From: Acinetobacter soli
GTDB taxonomy: Bacteria > Pseudomonadota > Gammaproteobacteria > Pseudomonadales > Moraxellaceae
Reading direction: 5' to 3'
Length of the DNA: 64,000 bases
NCBI RefSeq assembly: GCF_000760595.1
Contig: NZ_BBNM01000011.1
Location: 1-64,000, forward strand
Shown here: positions 8,714-17,978 of the stretch, in pieces
Layout of the letters: every line of letters begins with the position of its first letter
Numbering within the stretch: the first letter of the stretch is position 1
Notes under the pieces: model-generated
Told to the model about the DNA's origin: nothing
What the model saw: only the letters and a program-made list of their open reading frames with translations
The model's database searches: none
Position numbers and translations under genes: made by a program

Positions 8714-9688
8714 TTATACATGATCCAGATAGCGAAGCGAATCGACACGCTTCAACCAAACACCCTGATATTTATAGTGACCAGGTACTTTTACATCCAG
8801 CCCATCTGGTTGTGCCGCAAGGAAAGACACATCGTCACACTTCATCTGGATACATGAAGGATCACGGCGGTAAATAATCGAGCGGTCTGCACCTGCAGTG
8901 CCCTTGCCATTGGAACGGCCTAAACCGCGAATGGTGAGCGGCTTTGACTGTGTAGCAAAGATATTGTTTTCTTCAATAAATTTCAGGAAAGTTTTACCGC
9001 CTGAATCTGGTACCACTCGATTCGATAAGCTTGAGTACTGATTCGAAGCCATCAGATACGTATCAGGCTGTACCGAGATATCGCCGTCAAATAGATCTTC
9101 TGAATCGGACAAACTGGCATTAAAGTCAGACAGGATCTGTTCAATGGTTGCCGTGGCCCAGTCGTGCTGTGCTGTGACCACCGTGACACCGGTCTGGTTC
9201 AGAAAGCCTTTCACTCCCGTCAAGCTGTTGCCATACCATGCAATCTGGCTTAGGTGCTTTTCAGCAGCCAGTCGTGCTGCCTGCACCTTGTCACCTTCGA
9301 GCTGAATTCCCATTTGCTGGGCTGCTGCAACTTCCATAATCGAATACTGGTACGAGATGACACCCACTTTAATTGGCAACGAAACCGTATCGTATTCAAC
9401 TTCAGCGAGCGGTAGATCACCACCTGTGCCCGAATAATCTTTACCAATGCCAACGCCCCATTTACGTGACAGTACTTCACCGCCACCAAATACACCGTTC
9501 ACATTGGTGACCGGAATATATTTGGCATAGTCCATGACCTGCTCAAGCTGAGGTGTCATGTTGTTGGTTTCTTCGATTTTAACGAAGAGCTTTGCCAGTG
9601 AATCGAGGTTGAATGCATCCCCGATTGTGGCCTGAATCACCTGAGCTACGGGGGTTAAGCGTAGCTTCATTTGTGCAAGTTTACTCAT
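8714..9688 (-). CDS. Major capsid protein (DUF2184 family)
   Basis: A 324-residue protein. Family features: FNLDSLAKLFVKIEET, the Y..IPV.N segment near 52, GVISYQYSIMEVAAAQQMG, HLSQIAWYGN, and a C-terminus with the RRDPSCIQMKCDD block. DUF2184 proteins are treated as major capsid proteins of the HK97 type. It follows the protease/scaffold and cement genes, the usual assembly order. Confidence 0.85.
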   Translation of the reverse strand: MSKLAQMKLRLTPVAQVIQATIGDAFNLDSLAKLFVKIEETNNMTPQLEQVMDYAKYIPVTNVNGVFGGGEVLSRKWGVGIGKDYSGTGGDLPLAEVEYDTVSLPIKVGVISYQYSIMEVAAAQQMGIQLEGDKVQAARLAAEKHLSQIAWYGNSLTGVKGFLNQTGVTVVTAQHDWATATIEQILSDFNASLSDSEDLFDGDISVQPDTYLMASNQYSSLSNRVVPDSGGKTFLKFIEENNIFATQSKPLTIRGLGRSNGKGTAGADRSIIYRRDPSCIQMKCDDVSFLAAQPDGLDVKVPGHYKYQGVWLKRVDSLRYLDHV

Positions 9689-9694
9689 AGCGTG

Positions 9695-10168
9695 TTATGC
9701 CCCACGTAAGCGAACAATGGCATGGCCCTGTTCATTAGAAATTGATTCCCAAGATGCATTGGGTAACTCGGTACCATCGGTTGCACTGGATGAAAGTGAA
9801 CCTAACGGCGCGTTGGTGGTGCCATTGGCTGTTTTTACATAGACCTTGGCATTGATATTGGTAACTGGTACTGTTGTTTTTACCCAGATTGCACCAATAG
9901 TCATGACCGGCGCGACATCCGTGGCTTGGTATGCTTCATTGCCCGCAGATGTTTTACCCGATTTACCCACCCCGTGACGCACGATAATGCCAAATCGGGT
10001 GTTGCTTGCTCCTGCAACTGCTGAAACCGTTTTACCATCGGTATTGATCACCACGACATCACCGTCATTGACCAGTGTTGCACCAGAGACCGGGATGGAA
10101 AGAATGTCCTCAGGACTAACTAGCCGGGCTCGAACGCCTGGCAATGTGTCATATTGTTTGACTGACAT
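9695..10168 (-). CDS. Capsid cement/decoration protein (Gp24-like)
   Basis: A 157-residue, beta-rich, T/V/G-rich protein starting MSVKQYDTLPGVRARL, with repeated short strand patterns and no charged helices. Between the protease/scaffold gene and the capsid gene, such proteins are usually structural cement that stabilises the expanded head. The assignment is by composition, size and location. Confidence 0.7.
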   Translation of the reverse strand: MSVKQYDTLPGVRARLVSPEDILSIPVSGATLVNDGDVVVINTDGKTVSAVAGASNTRFGIIVRHGVGKSGKTSAGNEAYQATDVAPVMTIGAIWVKTTVPVTNINAKVYVKTANGTTNAPLGSLSSSATDGTELPNASWESISNEQGHAIVRLRGA

Positions 10169-10179
10169 GATTCACCGCC

Positions 10180-11391
10180 TTAAATGGTTTTGTATGCATC
10201 GGCTTTGCTATAAGCCTGCTGCTGTTGATTGTTATTTCCCTGACCACCTTGACCGCCCTGATCGCCAATATTTTGGCGCTGCTGATGGTCCAGCTCGTCG
10301 CCTACGGGATTACTGGCAATCTTGCCTTTTACGGCTGATAACGCACGGAATACGGTATCAATCTGCTCAGGCTTGGCATCACCCACACTGATGCTGCCCA
10401 GAACCGCACCCACCAGTGCATCACCGGCTTTGGCTGCAATCACATCACGTTTGATCTGCTCACAACTGCAACCATCCGTTTTAACTGTTGGTACCAAGGC
10501 TTTGGCATCGGCAATCACTGTTGCGCGTTCCGCTGCGGCCTGCTCCATTTTTTCAGGGGTCATCTGGTTCTTTTCCAGATCGCCGACTTTCTGCTTAAGC
10601 TGTGCATTTTCCGTCTGCAAGGTGTCTACTACTGCCTGAACCGCTGGTAATTCGTCACCGATGGCAAACTGTTTGTCACCTACTTTTAGCTTTGCGGCTT
10701 TCAGGTTTTCAAGCTGCTGTTGTTGTAGCTTCAAGGCATCCGCAAGTGGCTTGTTATCGCCAATATCAAAACGAATCCCGTTTACAATGACTTCCATTGT
10801 GTTTTCCTCTTGTGGAGTTGGTTTTTGGTCACCGATGCGGCAATCACCACCGCAGCGACCGTATTTCAACAGCGCGACATGATTGCCATAAAAATTAATA
10901 AATTTGGCCTGATACGGCGTGCCGTCTTCTGCGACACCAGGTTCAAGCACCAGATTGGCCGCATACCCCAGCGACATTTCGACACGCTCATTGCTCTGGA
11001 TCAGATCAATACTGGTCTTGTCTTTAATGAGCAGATCACCGACTAGATACTCACCTTCCTGGCGAACATTCTCACAATATCCAATGTGATACTCCTTCCA
11101 GTTAGAGGCGTTAATCTCGTTTTTTGGTGGGTGATAGTCGGTTAGATCCACATCCTGAAAGCTGTTAATGCTTTCGGGTTTAAATAGCTCATCCGCTGGT
11201 GTGTAAACGTTAATGACCTGATCTGGCGTATATCCTTCGAGTGAAGGAAACTCATAGGCATAGTACTGGCGTACCTGAGGCGCTTTGGCCAGACGTACAT
11301 TTACACACTTTAGATAGCCTTCTTGTGTAAATGAGCGGGATGACTCGCTGGGTGCAAAGTCACCAATCTTGATGTGATAGATAATTTTCAT
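10180..11391 (-). CDS. DUF2213 prohead protease with fused scaffold-like C-terminus
   Basis: A 403-residue protein. Residues 1-185 carry the DUF2213 protease domain, with EMSLGYAANL and the hallmark FYGNHVALLKYGRCG near residues 167-181. From about 190 to 403 the protein becomes helical with coiled coil (LKLQQQQLENLKAAK, ENAQLKQKVGDLEKN) and a Q/G/N-rich end, as expected of an internal scaffold. By family knowledge such proteins guide capsid assembly and then cleave themselves and other head proteins. Confidence 0.8.
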   Translation of the reverse strand: MKIIYHIKIGDFAPSESSRSFTQEGYLKCVNVRLAKAPQVRQYYAYEFPSLEGYTPDQVINVYTPADELFKPESINSFQDVDLTDYHPPKNEINASNWKEYHIGYCENVRQEGEYLVGDLLIKDKTSIDLIQSNERVEMSLGYAANLVLEPGVAEDGTPYQAKFINFYGNHVALLKYGRCGGDCRIGDQKPTPQEENTMEVIVNGIRFDIGDNKPLADALKLQQQQLENLKAAKLKVGDKQFAIGDELPAVQAVVDTLQTENAQLKQKVGDLEKNQMTPEKMEQAAAERATVIADAKALVPTVKTDGCSCEQIKRDVIAAKAGDALVGAVLGSISVGDAKPEQIDTVFRALSAVKGKIASNPVGDELDHQQRQNIGDQGGQGGQGNNNQQQQAYSKADAYKTI

Positions 11392-11403
11392 AAATTGGGC
11401 TCA

Positions 11404-11428
11404 TAAAAAAACCGCCTTAAAGGCGGTT
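11404..11428 (-). terminator. Terminator after the 11449-12063 moron
   Basis: Minus-strand hairpin ACCGCC/GGCGGT followed by seven T, between the membrane-protein moron and the DUF2213 gene. Confidence 0.7.
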
Positions 11429-11448
11429 AATATCTATATAGAGATACT

Positions 11449-12063
11449 TCATTTTTGAGGAGTAAAATAATGTCCATCTAGTATTTTAATGCTACTTACA
11501 GTTGAACCTAATGAACTCCAATGGATGGTGCTTAGAAACAAAACAGTCCATGTGAGCATAAGGATTAGCCCACTTCTGATTGGCACGCGACTTACAGAGT
11601 ATTTTCTTAATATGAGCATATTGATGATAGAATCGATCAATCCTGAACTTTTATTTATCTTAGCTATTACTTTATTACTCTGCTCCTTATGATTTATTTC
11701 ATTGTCAAGATCGAAAAGAGAAATAAAATGATCAACCCCCATAGCATTCTTTAATTGTTCTTCAATTTCACTAGTCTTCAACTCCCACCATTCTTGCCAA
11801 TATTTAGCTCCAGCTGCTACACCAACCTGATGCCAAGAAATGAAAATTCCTGTCAAACAAATAACAAATTCAACAAATGGTTTACTAGCTTGATTACTAA
11901 ATACGGCAGCTAAAAGCACACCCTGAAATAACATAAAAAAATTATTTCTATTAATTAATTGATGGATTTCAAAATTCCTAGTTTCAATTGCTAATTTATA
12001 AACAGCTTTTAATTCAGAAAAGTTATCTGGCTTATTTTCAGCTTCACACATTTTTTGATTCAT
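11449..12063 (-). CDS. Membrane protein moron, possibly RipA-type octameric family
   Basis: A 204-residue protein. A helical N-terminus (FSELKAVYKLAIETRNFEIHQL) precedes hydrophobic segments at about 43-57 and 65-87, a charged middle, and a C-terminal membrane segment near 168-188. The 'R.FEI..L..R..F' start followed by paired TM helices resembles the RipA octameric membrane family; I hold this loosely. It is clearly more AT-rich than its neighbours, splits the head operon, and has its own terminator, so it is probably cargo and not structural. Confidence 0.65.
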   Translation of the reverse strand: MNQKMCEAENKPDNFSELKAVYKLAIETRNFEIHQLINRNNFFMLFQGVLLAAVFSNQASKPFVEFVICLTGIFISWHQVGVAAGAKYWQEWWELKTSEIEEQLKNAMGVDHFISLFDLDNEINHKEQSNKVIAKINKSSGLIDSIINMLILRKYSVSRVPIRSGLILMLTWTVLFLSTIHWSSLGSTVSSIKILDGHYFTPQK

Positions 12064-12101
12064 AATTGTTTCATTAATTCAATAATATTAAATAAGAAAA
12101 A

Positions 12102-12914
12102 TTATTCAACCAAAATATCTTCATAATTTGGCAACGCCGTGCATCGACATCGAATGGGTTCACCTGGATGACCACCAGTTGGCGGATCATCCCAACGAAA
12201 AGTTTTACCCTGTTTATGCTGATGATCCTTCCGCACCCGTTCATCTTTGGCAGTTTGCCAGACATACGTCTCAACACCCATGGAAAGCTGACGCGCTTTA
12301 TTGATCTGGCCATTTATCTTCCCCATCTGATCAGCAGCAATCAGCCGAGCGCGTGAATCTGTGCTTTGCCCTAGTTGAGCAATCGCCTTGGCTAGATCTT
12401 CATTAGTCTGCCCTGTTTGAAAGGCATTCATAACCAGTGCTTCAAGCTTGTCCACATACTGATTTGGAATAGATTTGATCAGGGCAACGTTTGCCGCAAT
12501 GTTGGTGTCTACAATATCCTGAATGTCAGAAGCCCGATAAAACGGCGTAAGATCCACACCAATGATCGATTTGGTATGCTCTGCAATCTGGGCATCCACT
12601 TCCTTTTGTGAATCTTGCACCACTTTAGTTGCTAGCGGTCGTGAAACCTGTGTGGTGTACTTCACCAGCTTCTCACGAAGTTTGGCAAAGATATCGGTAA
12701 TCCAGCTATCTCCGATATTCTGGCCAACAGTGGGTAGTACGATTTTCTTGGTCTGATCCTGACAGTATTTTGAAATAACCAGAAGCTGGCGCGTGTAGTA
12801 CAACTCAAGACGGCGATTTACTTTTACAGATCTCGGCTTGGTTGCCTTACGTCCCCGCTTACGCTTATTCGCTTCCTGCAGGTGGGGTTTTAACATCTGG
12901 ATTATTGTTGTCAT
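12102..12914 (-). CDS. Phage head morphogenesis / minor head protein (SPP1 gp7-like)
   Basis: A 270-residue protein. The C-terminal domain has the family motif W.T..DERVRKDHQHKQG, then a W-D-P-P-TGGHPGEPIRCRC stretch (about 222-262). The N-terminal half is helical and basic. By family knowledge these proteins are incorporated with the portal at the initiating vertex. Its start overlaps the end of the portal gene by 50 nt. Confidence 0.85.
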   Translation of the reverse strand: MTTIIQMLKPHLQEANKRKRGRKATKPRSVKVNRRLELYYTRQLLVISKYCQDQTKKIVLPTVGQNIGDSWITDIFAKLREKLVKYTTQVSRPLATKVVQDSQKEVDAQIAEHTKSIIGVDLTPFYRASDIQDIVDTNIAANVALIKSIPNQYVDKLEALVMNAFQTGQTNEDLAKAIAQLGQSTDSRARLIAADQMGKINGQINKARQLSMGVETYVWQTAKDERVRKDHQHKQGKTFRWDDPPTGGHPGEPIRCRCTALPNYEDILVE

Positions 12915-14196
12915 CGATATTCACCATAATTTCCAGTTCCTTGATATGCTGGTCATCAATCACCGAGTAAACCCCATCAATCACAAGCTGCTTGGCAATC
13001 TGAGGCTCAGTCAAAATACCCATATTGAGATACTTCTCATCACGCTCAGCATTAAATTTCTCAACCTCGGCCCGTATCTTGCCACTGAGTTGCCAGAGTG
13101 GGTTAAAGACCACGTTTAGATCAGAAAACTGGCGACCAAACGTAACCTGACAGATCACGGCGAGAAACTTCATTAAAATAGGTTTAAGGTGCCATTCTTG
13201 CTTGGTGGCAATACTGTCGTAATAGTTACGTGTATCGTGCTCACCTGTGGCATTCATACCGGCTGGCGATTGACCAAACAAAATCGTGTAAGGAATTTCA
13301 GCAGCGCCCGCCGTCTGTATAGAAAACTCACTCATCAAGTCAGGTAGTCCGGCAAAGTTATACGTCTTCGAGTCATATTCTTCATCCTTGTCGAGTACCA
13401 GCATGCCGTTTAGGCCTTTGAGTAAACCCACGCTTAGAAAACGCTCAACAACTGCCTTCACATCTTCTTTGATTTTATCGACCAGATTTGGCGTTCTGAT
13501 CACATCAATCTTGGATTCATGAACCAGACTAGCAGTGCCTTTTTTTACTGCGGCATGATCAAGTAGATCTTCATAAACTTCCTGCAAAATGCTTTGCGGT
13601 TCTTCATTCACTACATCGGCATAGCGAAATGCTATGAGGCGTGTGTAGTGAATCTTCTTCGCTGCTTTGCCGTCATTTAACTGTAGATCGTAAAACTCAG
13701 GCTGCTTGAGCAATCCATTCGATTCAGACAAAGATAGATAAGTATTTTTATCTGCTCTCAGGTATTTCTTTTTGAGCACAGTGAAGAATTCAAGCCGCCC
13801 AGTTCCAAGTTTAGTGATATCCAAAGGCTGGTTCAGATCATTACCGTCAGTGGTACCCAGCAAAACGTAAGCTTCACCGTATAGACGCGATAGAATCAAA
13901 CCAGACAGCAAGATGTCATTAAGACGGAATTTCTTGCACGCCTCTTGAAGCTTCTTTAAATCACCATCCTGAATGCCTTCATAAAACCAGCCAGCACGCA
14001 GCATGTCGCTTGCTGGGCGGTTCACAATACGTTTTGCCAGCCAGTGCTGATATACGGCTTCAAGCTGATCATCTGGTATGTCACGGCGAACAAAGTGCCC
14101 ATGGGCTGCTTTATCTCTCGATGTGCCAATATTTGACACAAAATTGGTATATGCCCCCGCATCGCCGATTGCATCGGGCTTTTGAGTTTCAGCCAT
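12865..14196 (-). CDS. Portal protein (DUF1073 family)
   Basis: A 443-residue protein. It shows DUF1073 features: YTNFVSNIGTSRDKAAHGHF, IVNRPASDMLRAGW, DLLDHAAVKKGTASLV and FGQSPAGMNATGEHD. Position directly after the terminase large subunit supports the portal role, a dodecameric DNA channel at one capsid vertex. DUF1073 proteins are sometimes labelled anti-CBASS Acb1-like in automatic annotation; here size and synteny argue for portal. Confidence 0.88.
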   Translation of the reverse strand: MAETQKPDAIGDAGAYTNFVSNIGTSRDKAAHGHFVRRDIPDDQLEAVYQHWLAKRIVNRPASDMLRAGWFYEGIQDGDLKKLQEACKKFRLNDILLSGLILSRLYGEAYVLLGTTDGNDLNQPLDITKLGTGRLEFFTVLKKKYLRADKNTYLSLSESNGLLKQPEFYDLQLNDGKAAKKIHYTRLIAFRYADVVNEEPQSILQEVYEDLLDHAAVKKGTASLVHESKIDVIRTPNLVDKIKEDVKAVVERFLSVGLLKGLNGMLVLDKDEEYDSKTYNFAGLPDLMSEFSIQTAGAAEIPYTILFGQSPAGMNATGEHDTRNYYDSIATKQEWHLKPILMKFLAVICQVTFGRQFSDLNVVFNPLWQLSGKIRAEVEKFNAERDEKYLNMGILTEPQIAKQLVIDGVYSVIDDQHIKELEIMVNIDDNNNPDVKTPPAGSE

Positions 14197-14204
14197 AATT
14201 TTTC

Positions 14205-15731
14205 CTAATCAAATACAGTCGGCTTTTTGGCCACAGTGTCATTGATTGCGTCAATTGTTGGGTCCCACTGGTCGTCATGATCATGTGTCATGTCTGCGGT
14301 GAGTCCTTCAATCTCTTCAATGTAGTTCAGTAGCCACGGTGCTTCCGCTGGTAGCATGACCATCTGGTCTTCAACATAAAACACTACATCCATGGTCCGC
14401 GTAAGCTTGTCAGTGCTTCGCTGGATTGCACGGATCGGTAATGTAGTTTGTCTAGAAATGGTCTGGATGAGCGTGGTACCTGAGAACTTATCCTCAATAG
14501 CCATATAGCGCAGCTTGCCGATTTCGGTATTGCTTTCCTTGTGCCTGTTGATGAATAACTTGGCTTGTTTGATCAGTTCCGGCGCTTCCCACTTACCACG
14601 CTTCACATCGATAATGTAAAGCTTGCCGTCATATCCTAGTCCACCACATAAGAACACAGAGTAATCATTATGCTCTTTGGTCTTTTGCGCAGTATCGACC
14701 CAGATTGCACGCCATTTGAGTACCGGTAGTTTAATGTATCGTCCGAACCACTCAGCCTTGACCAGATCCCCACCTAGCTTTTTCGGTGCCTGCTGGTACT
14801 GACTGCTAAATGTATAACGTGATACTGTAGCGCCGTCTTTGTCCTGACCACCCTTCTCTAACTGTAGTAAAGATTGAAGTGATTCCTTCAGTGGCCAGTA
14901 GCTTTGACGTCCTTTCTCGTCTCGCTCTACGTTACGCGGTACCTTACGGCGTATATGCTCAGGCAGCGTATTGATGTAAGCATCATCAATCAGTGCCGGT
15001 ATCGAGATCTGATGCCAGTTACCTGGTACATTACCGGTCATCACAAAGTTGGTCGGATCTTCAACGTGTAAACGCTGCATGATCAGGATGATCGGTGTAG
15101 ATGACTTGGCCTTACGGGAGTTGACCGTATTCAGTATCTTACGGTTTGCCTTGTTACGTGCCGTTTTACTAAATGCATCCTCGGGCTTGAGCGGATCGTC
15201 CAGAATAATCGCACCGGTAAATCCGGTATCAGCCAGTGTGCCTGCACGGCGGCCTGTAACCTGACCACCCATCGAGGCACTATATACATGCCCCGCTTCA
15301 TATCCATCTACAGTGGTTTTCCAGCTTGCCTTTGCATCGGTACTGGTCGATATCTTCACAGGCCATAAGCCCTGAAAATCCTCTGATTTCACGATGTTTC
15401 GCGCCGTGGATGACACATCCTCAACGAGCGATTGAGAAAATGACAAATACAGAAATCTTGAACGCTGGTTTCGTGCGATGCCACGCGCAATCAGATTGGT
15501 CAGTAACTCAGTTTTACCGCTGCCTGGTGGAACGTTTATGACCAGATTATCGATCCGGCCTGCAATCACCTCGTCAATCGCCCAGGCAATGTATTCATGA
15601 TGCCAATTGACTGAAAATTTAAAGCCCATACGAGGCATGAAAAAACGCCGTGTAAAGAACAAGTGTTCTTGCTCACATTTCTCACGTTCTAACTGCATTT
15701 CAAGCAGGCTAGTACTTACCTTCGAGTTCAT
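14205..15731 (-). CDS. terL: Terminase large subunit
   Basis: A 508-residue DNA packaging motor. Residues 67-74 (VPPGSGKT) form the Walker A loop and AIILDDP at 174-180 the Walker B segment. The C-terminal nuclease domain shows WVDTAQKT near 345, EDKFSGTTLIQ near 424 and the conserved HDDQWDPTIDAIND end. It overlaps the small subunit gene by 23 nt and is followed by portal. Confidence 0.93.
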   Translation of the reverse strand: MNSKVSTSLLEMQLEREKCEQEHLFFTRRFFMPRMGFKFSVNWHHEYIAWAIDEVIAGRIDNLVINVPPGSGKTELLTNLIARGIARNQRSRFLYLSFSQSLVEDVSSTARNIVKSEDFQGLWPVKISTSTDAKASWKTTVDGYEAGHVYSASMGGQVTGRRAGTLADTGFTGAIILDDPLKPEDAFSKTARNKANRKILNTVNSRKAKSSTPIILIMQRLHVEDPTNFVMTGNVPGNWHQISIPALIDDAYINTLPEHIRRKVPRNVERDEKGRQSYWPLKESLQSLLQLEKGGQDKDGATVSRYTFSSQYQQAPKKLGGDLVKAEWFGRYIKLPVLKWRAIWVDTAQKTKEHNDYSVFLCGGLGYDGKLYIIDVKRGKWEAPELIKQAKLFINRHKESNTEIGKLRYMAIEDKFSGTTLIQTISRQTTLPIRAIQRSTDKLTRTMDVVFYVEDQMVMLPAEAPWLLNYIEEIEGLTADMTHDHDDQWDPTIDAINDTVAKKPTVFD

Positions 15732-16185
15732 TTAACACCTGCCTTATCTGCTCAGGCGTTGCAACAACATGGGTGACTGGTTCGGGGTTGAGTGGATCTC
15801 CCCCTGCGCCAGTAAGCTCAGTTTTGTTTGTATACTTCCCGCCTACATCCTCTGCCGCTTGCCGCAGAATATTTAAAGCGGCTACCCGATTTTTACTGTG
15901 CTTCTGGTATTGATTTTCTAAGCGCTGCAACCGTACAGCTAAATTTGCGATTGGGATTGCCTCGGGCTTACCCAGAAACATCTCACGAGTTTTTTCAAAA
16001 TCATTTTTTAATTCTTCACTTAGATTCTCACCAGCCCGTTTAGTAGGGTCGTATTTTTCACACTGCTGCTTGGTAACTTTTATGCCGTATTCTTGGTTGA
16101 CGAGTTCAGCAGTTTCAGTGGGTGTATTAAATACGGCAAGTGAGCGAACTATAAAGAGTTTTACCTCTTTTTTTAGAGCCGCCAT
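15709..16185 (-). CDS. terS: Terminase small subunit (DUF2280)
   Basis: A 158-residue protein. The N-terminal helix-turn-helix region (IVRSLAVFNTPTETAELVNQ, then YGIKVTKQQCEKY) is typical of DUF2280 small terminases that recognise the packaging site. A coiled-coil centre (RLQRLENQYQKHSKNR) would mediate ring formation. It lies immediately upstream of terL. Confidence 0.85.
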   Translation of the reverse strand: MAALKKEVKLFIVRSLAVFNTPTETAELVNQEYGIKVTKQQCEKYDPTKRAGENLSEELKNDFEKTREMFLGKPEAIPIANLAVRLQRLENQYQKHSKNRVAALNILRQAAEDVGGKYTNKTELTGAGGDPLNPEPVTHVVATPEQIRQVLNELEGKY

Positions 16186-16222
16186 ATCCTTAGTCCTGTC
16201 AACCTACGTCAACCTAAATAGT

Positions 16223-16247
16223 CAAAAAAAAAGAGCCCGAAGGCTCT
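16223..16247 (-). terminator. Terminator overlapping the metallopeptidase stop codon
   Basis: Minus-strand hairpin AGAGCC/GGCTCT followed by eight T. The stem includes the TAG stop of the upstream gene. It separates the metallopeptidase gene from the terminase genes. Confidence 0.7.
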
Positions 16248-16887
16248 ACTTAATTAAACACGTCCCACAGCACGCAGCTATATTCTTTTCTGAAACAAAC
16301 GGCGCCTGCTTCGCAACTTCGACCAGACGTTTAATGTCATCACTTGCGCCCCAGCGTTTAACTACGCCCACAAACTCCTCAACATCGTGACCAGCCAAAT
16401 AATGTTTAGGTAAGCCTGTATGGTCGCTATAGACAATCTCTCCGTCTCCATCACGCTCAACACCAATATGATAGAGCTCATGTTCAATCAGAGCACAAAA
16501 CTCTCGATCACTCGCTTGCTCGCAAAAGCCAGCATCAATCGTTATGAGATAAACAGGTACAAAGCCGAACCAGTCGCGCATCTGTTGTTCTTGCCGTGCC
16601 TTTTTCCATCCGCCTTGGTTGAACATGACTTTCTCACATTGGCCCAACACCATGCGCTTAGCCCGTGTAAATGCAGATGATGCCCATGCAAAGGCTAGAA
16701 AAGTCTCGTCATCGTGAAGCAATTCAGCAATGTGGTCATGATCCGGATTATGCAGTTCACCGCCCAGCGTTAAGAAATTCTCAATCACCCAATCTTTTAA
16801 TTCTGGCGCCGCAATGATGCGAATGGCTTCCTCTTCTTCCGCTTGGTCGATAAAGTCAGTCTGGGGAAATGGTCTGTATTGGTCCAT
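16246..16887 (-). CDS. Putative zinc metallopeptidase, phage family
   Basis: A 213-residue protein with HELYH at 136-140 (HExxH zinc site) and a later GHDVEEFVGVVKRWG segment that could provide a third ligand. No signal peptide is visible, so a cytosolic role is expected. Such proteins recur next to terminase genes in Acinetobacter and Pseudomonas prophages; their target is unknown. The start overlaps the preceding nuclease gene by 32 nt. Confidence 0.75.
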   Translation of the reverse strand: MDQYRPFPQTDFIDQAEEEEAIRIIAAPELKDWVIENFLTLGGELHNPDHDHIAELLHDDETFLAFAWASSAFTRAKRMVLGQCEKVMFNQGGWKKARQEQQMRDWFGFVPVYLITIDAGFCEQASDREFCALIEHELYHIGVERDGDGEIVYSDHTGLPKHYLAGHDVEEFVGVVKRWGASDDIKRLVEVAKQAPFVSEKNIAACCGTCLIK

Positions 16888-17323
16888 TGAATGTTTGCCC
16901 CTTTAACCTTTTAAGCCATGAAACGGCGAAGTTTGATTCGATCTGTAATGGTCCAGAATCATCAATCTTGTATCTATTAGCCGACTCGATACGAACAACT
17001 GAATAACCCAATTCATAAGCGCGATCGTAACGCTCCATGCTCCAAGCTTTTGTTGCAAGCTTGCCACCGCGTCCACCAGACCAAGGCCCGCCAGATATCT
17101 CGACTAGAATCTTGTGCTCAATCAGATGAAAATCAAAACGCCAATGCTTTGTAGACAAAAACTGAAATTTTTTCTCGTACTTGATGCCGAGTATGTTCAA
17201 GGCTTTTTCAAAGTCTTCTTCGGCTTCTTCGTAGCTAATTTTAGCCTTAGGCAGCGATCTGGTTCTTGGTTTTCTTTTAATTTCGGTTTTTTGGGTGAGT
17301 TGTTTATATTTATCAAGATCCAT
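16856..17323 (-). CDS. Endonuclease-like protein (PD-(D/E)xK type), terminase-proximal copy
   Basis: About 155 residues from MDLDKYKQLTQK. This start is chosen because GGGTT lies 6 nt upstream; an ATG at 17335 is also in frame. The core HWRFDFHLIEHKILVEISGG, then GPWSGGRGGK, matches the D...ExE pattern of small Vsr/DUF559-like nucleases. It is clearly paralogous to the protein at 22810-23226 (RADFWITGTKILVEVEGG, then WSGGRHTRGKG). It may cut DNA during packaging or recombination. Confidence 0.7.
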   Translation of the reverse strand: MDLDKYKQLTQKTEIKRKPRTRSLPKAKISYEEAEEDFEKALNILGIKYEKKFQFLSTKHWRFDFHLIEHKILVEISGGPWSGGRGGKLATKAWSMERYDRAYELGYSVVRIESANRYKIDDSGPLQIESNFAVSWLKRLKGQTFNGPIQTISPD

Positions 17324-17336
17324 AATATAACCCATA

Positions 17337-17362
17337 AAAAAGCCACCAATTTGGCAGCTTTA
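17337..17362 (-). terminator. Weak hairpin between two small genes
   Basis: Minus-strand GCCA/TGGC stem followed by six T. Short and imperfect, so only a possible terminator. Confidence 0.35.
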
Positions 17363-17365
17363 TTT

Positions 17366-17632
17366 TTAACCTCTAGCCTCTCGACCAGGCTCATCTTCAA
17401 GAACTCTATAACGCCAGTAACGATCAGATTTAACCCAGACTACATTTTCAAGTGTTGCTTTCTTAAATGCAGTTAAAACTTTAGAACCGATTACCAAATT
17501 TCCATCTACATTTTCTTTCAAAAAATCAATTTGGTTTTTCTTAACCAGGTAATCAACCACATCATCTTGGTAAAGGCAGTGATCTTTTCCTAACTTTACA
17601 AGCATCCACTCAATCACATCATCAAGCTTCAT
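17366..17632 (-). CDS. Small phage protein, unknown (possibly DUF6953-like)
   Basis: An 88-residue protein opening MKLDDVIEWMLVKLGK and ending YRVLEDEPGREARG. It has a winged-helix-like pattern: helix (1-14), 'LYQDDVVDYLVKK' helix, strand pair 'LVIGSKVLTAF', then 'VVWVKSDRYWRYR'. A small nucleic-acid-binding domain is possible. It is 3 nt from the preceding DUF2158-like gene, so they are co-transcribed. Confidence 0.65.
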   Translation of the reverse strand: MKLDDVIEWMLVKLGKDHCLYQDDVVDYLVKKNQIDFLKENVDGNLVIGSKVLTAFKKATLENVVWVKSDRYWRYRVLEDEPGREARG

Positions 17633-17635
17633 TTT

Positions 17636-17839
17636 TTATGGTTCTTCTATCTGAATTAGACTAGCTTCTGGAAAATCTCCACTATCCAACTTTTTTCCAG
17701 CAAACCATTGGCAACGATATTGACCAGTAAAAATGTCATCACGATTCGTGGAAATAGATTTGACAGCCATATCAGGCCCACCTACGTTAAGTTTTACTTT
17801 ATCGCCAATCTTGTATTTTGGTATACGATCTTCGCTCAT
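17636..17839 (-). CDS. DUF2158 / YodC-like small protein
   Basis: A 67-residue protein with the family pattern: YKIGDKVKLNVGGPDMAVKS near the start, then YRCQWFAGKKLDSGDFPEASL. The fold is a small SH3-like barrel of unknown function, common in phages and enterobacterial chromosomes. Confidence 0.8.
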   Translation of the reverse strand: MSEDRIPKYKIGDKVKLNVGGPDMAVKSISTNRDDIFTGQYRCQWFAGKKLDSGDFPEASLIQIEEP

Positions 17840-17915
17840 TTATTTTCCCTAAAGTAATAAGAGTAAACTTAGTATATTGGGAATAATTTTGATCTTTCAA
17901 GTACATATTTAAAAG

Positions 17916-17952
17916 TAAAAACCCCGCCAATAATCGATATTTAGCGGGGTTT
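17916..17952 (-). terminator. Terminator after the 17979-18635 gene
   Basis: Minus-strand stem AAACCCCGC/GCGGGGTTT around a 17-nt loop, followed by a T-rich stretch. Confidence 0.65.
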
Positions 17953-17978
17953 CATGAGCCGTAATAGAGTCGGCTAAT

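Noticed and set aside
12865..14196. Anti-CBASS Acb1 nuclease
   Set aside because: DUF1073 proteins get this label automatically, but length and position after terL and before the head morphogenesis gene fit a portal.
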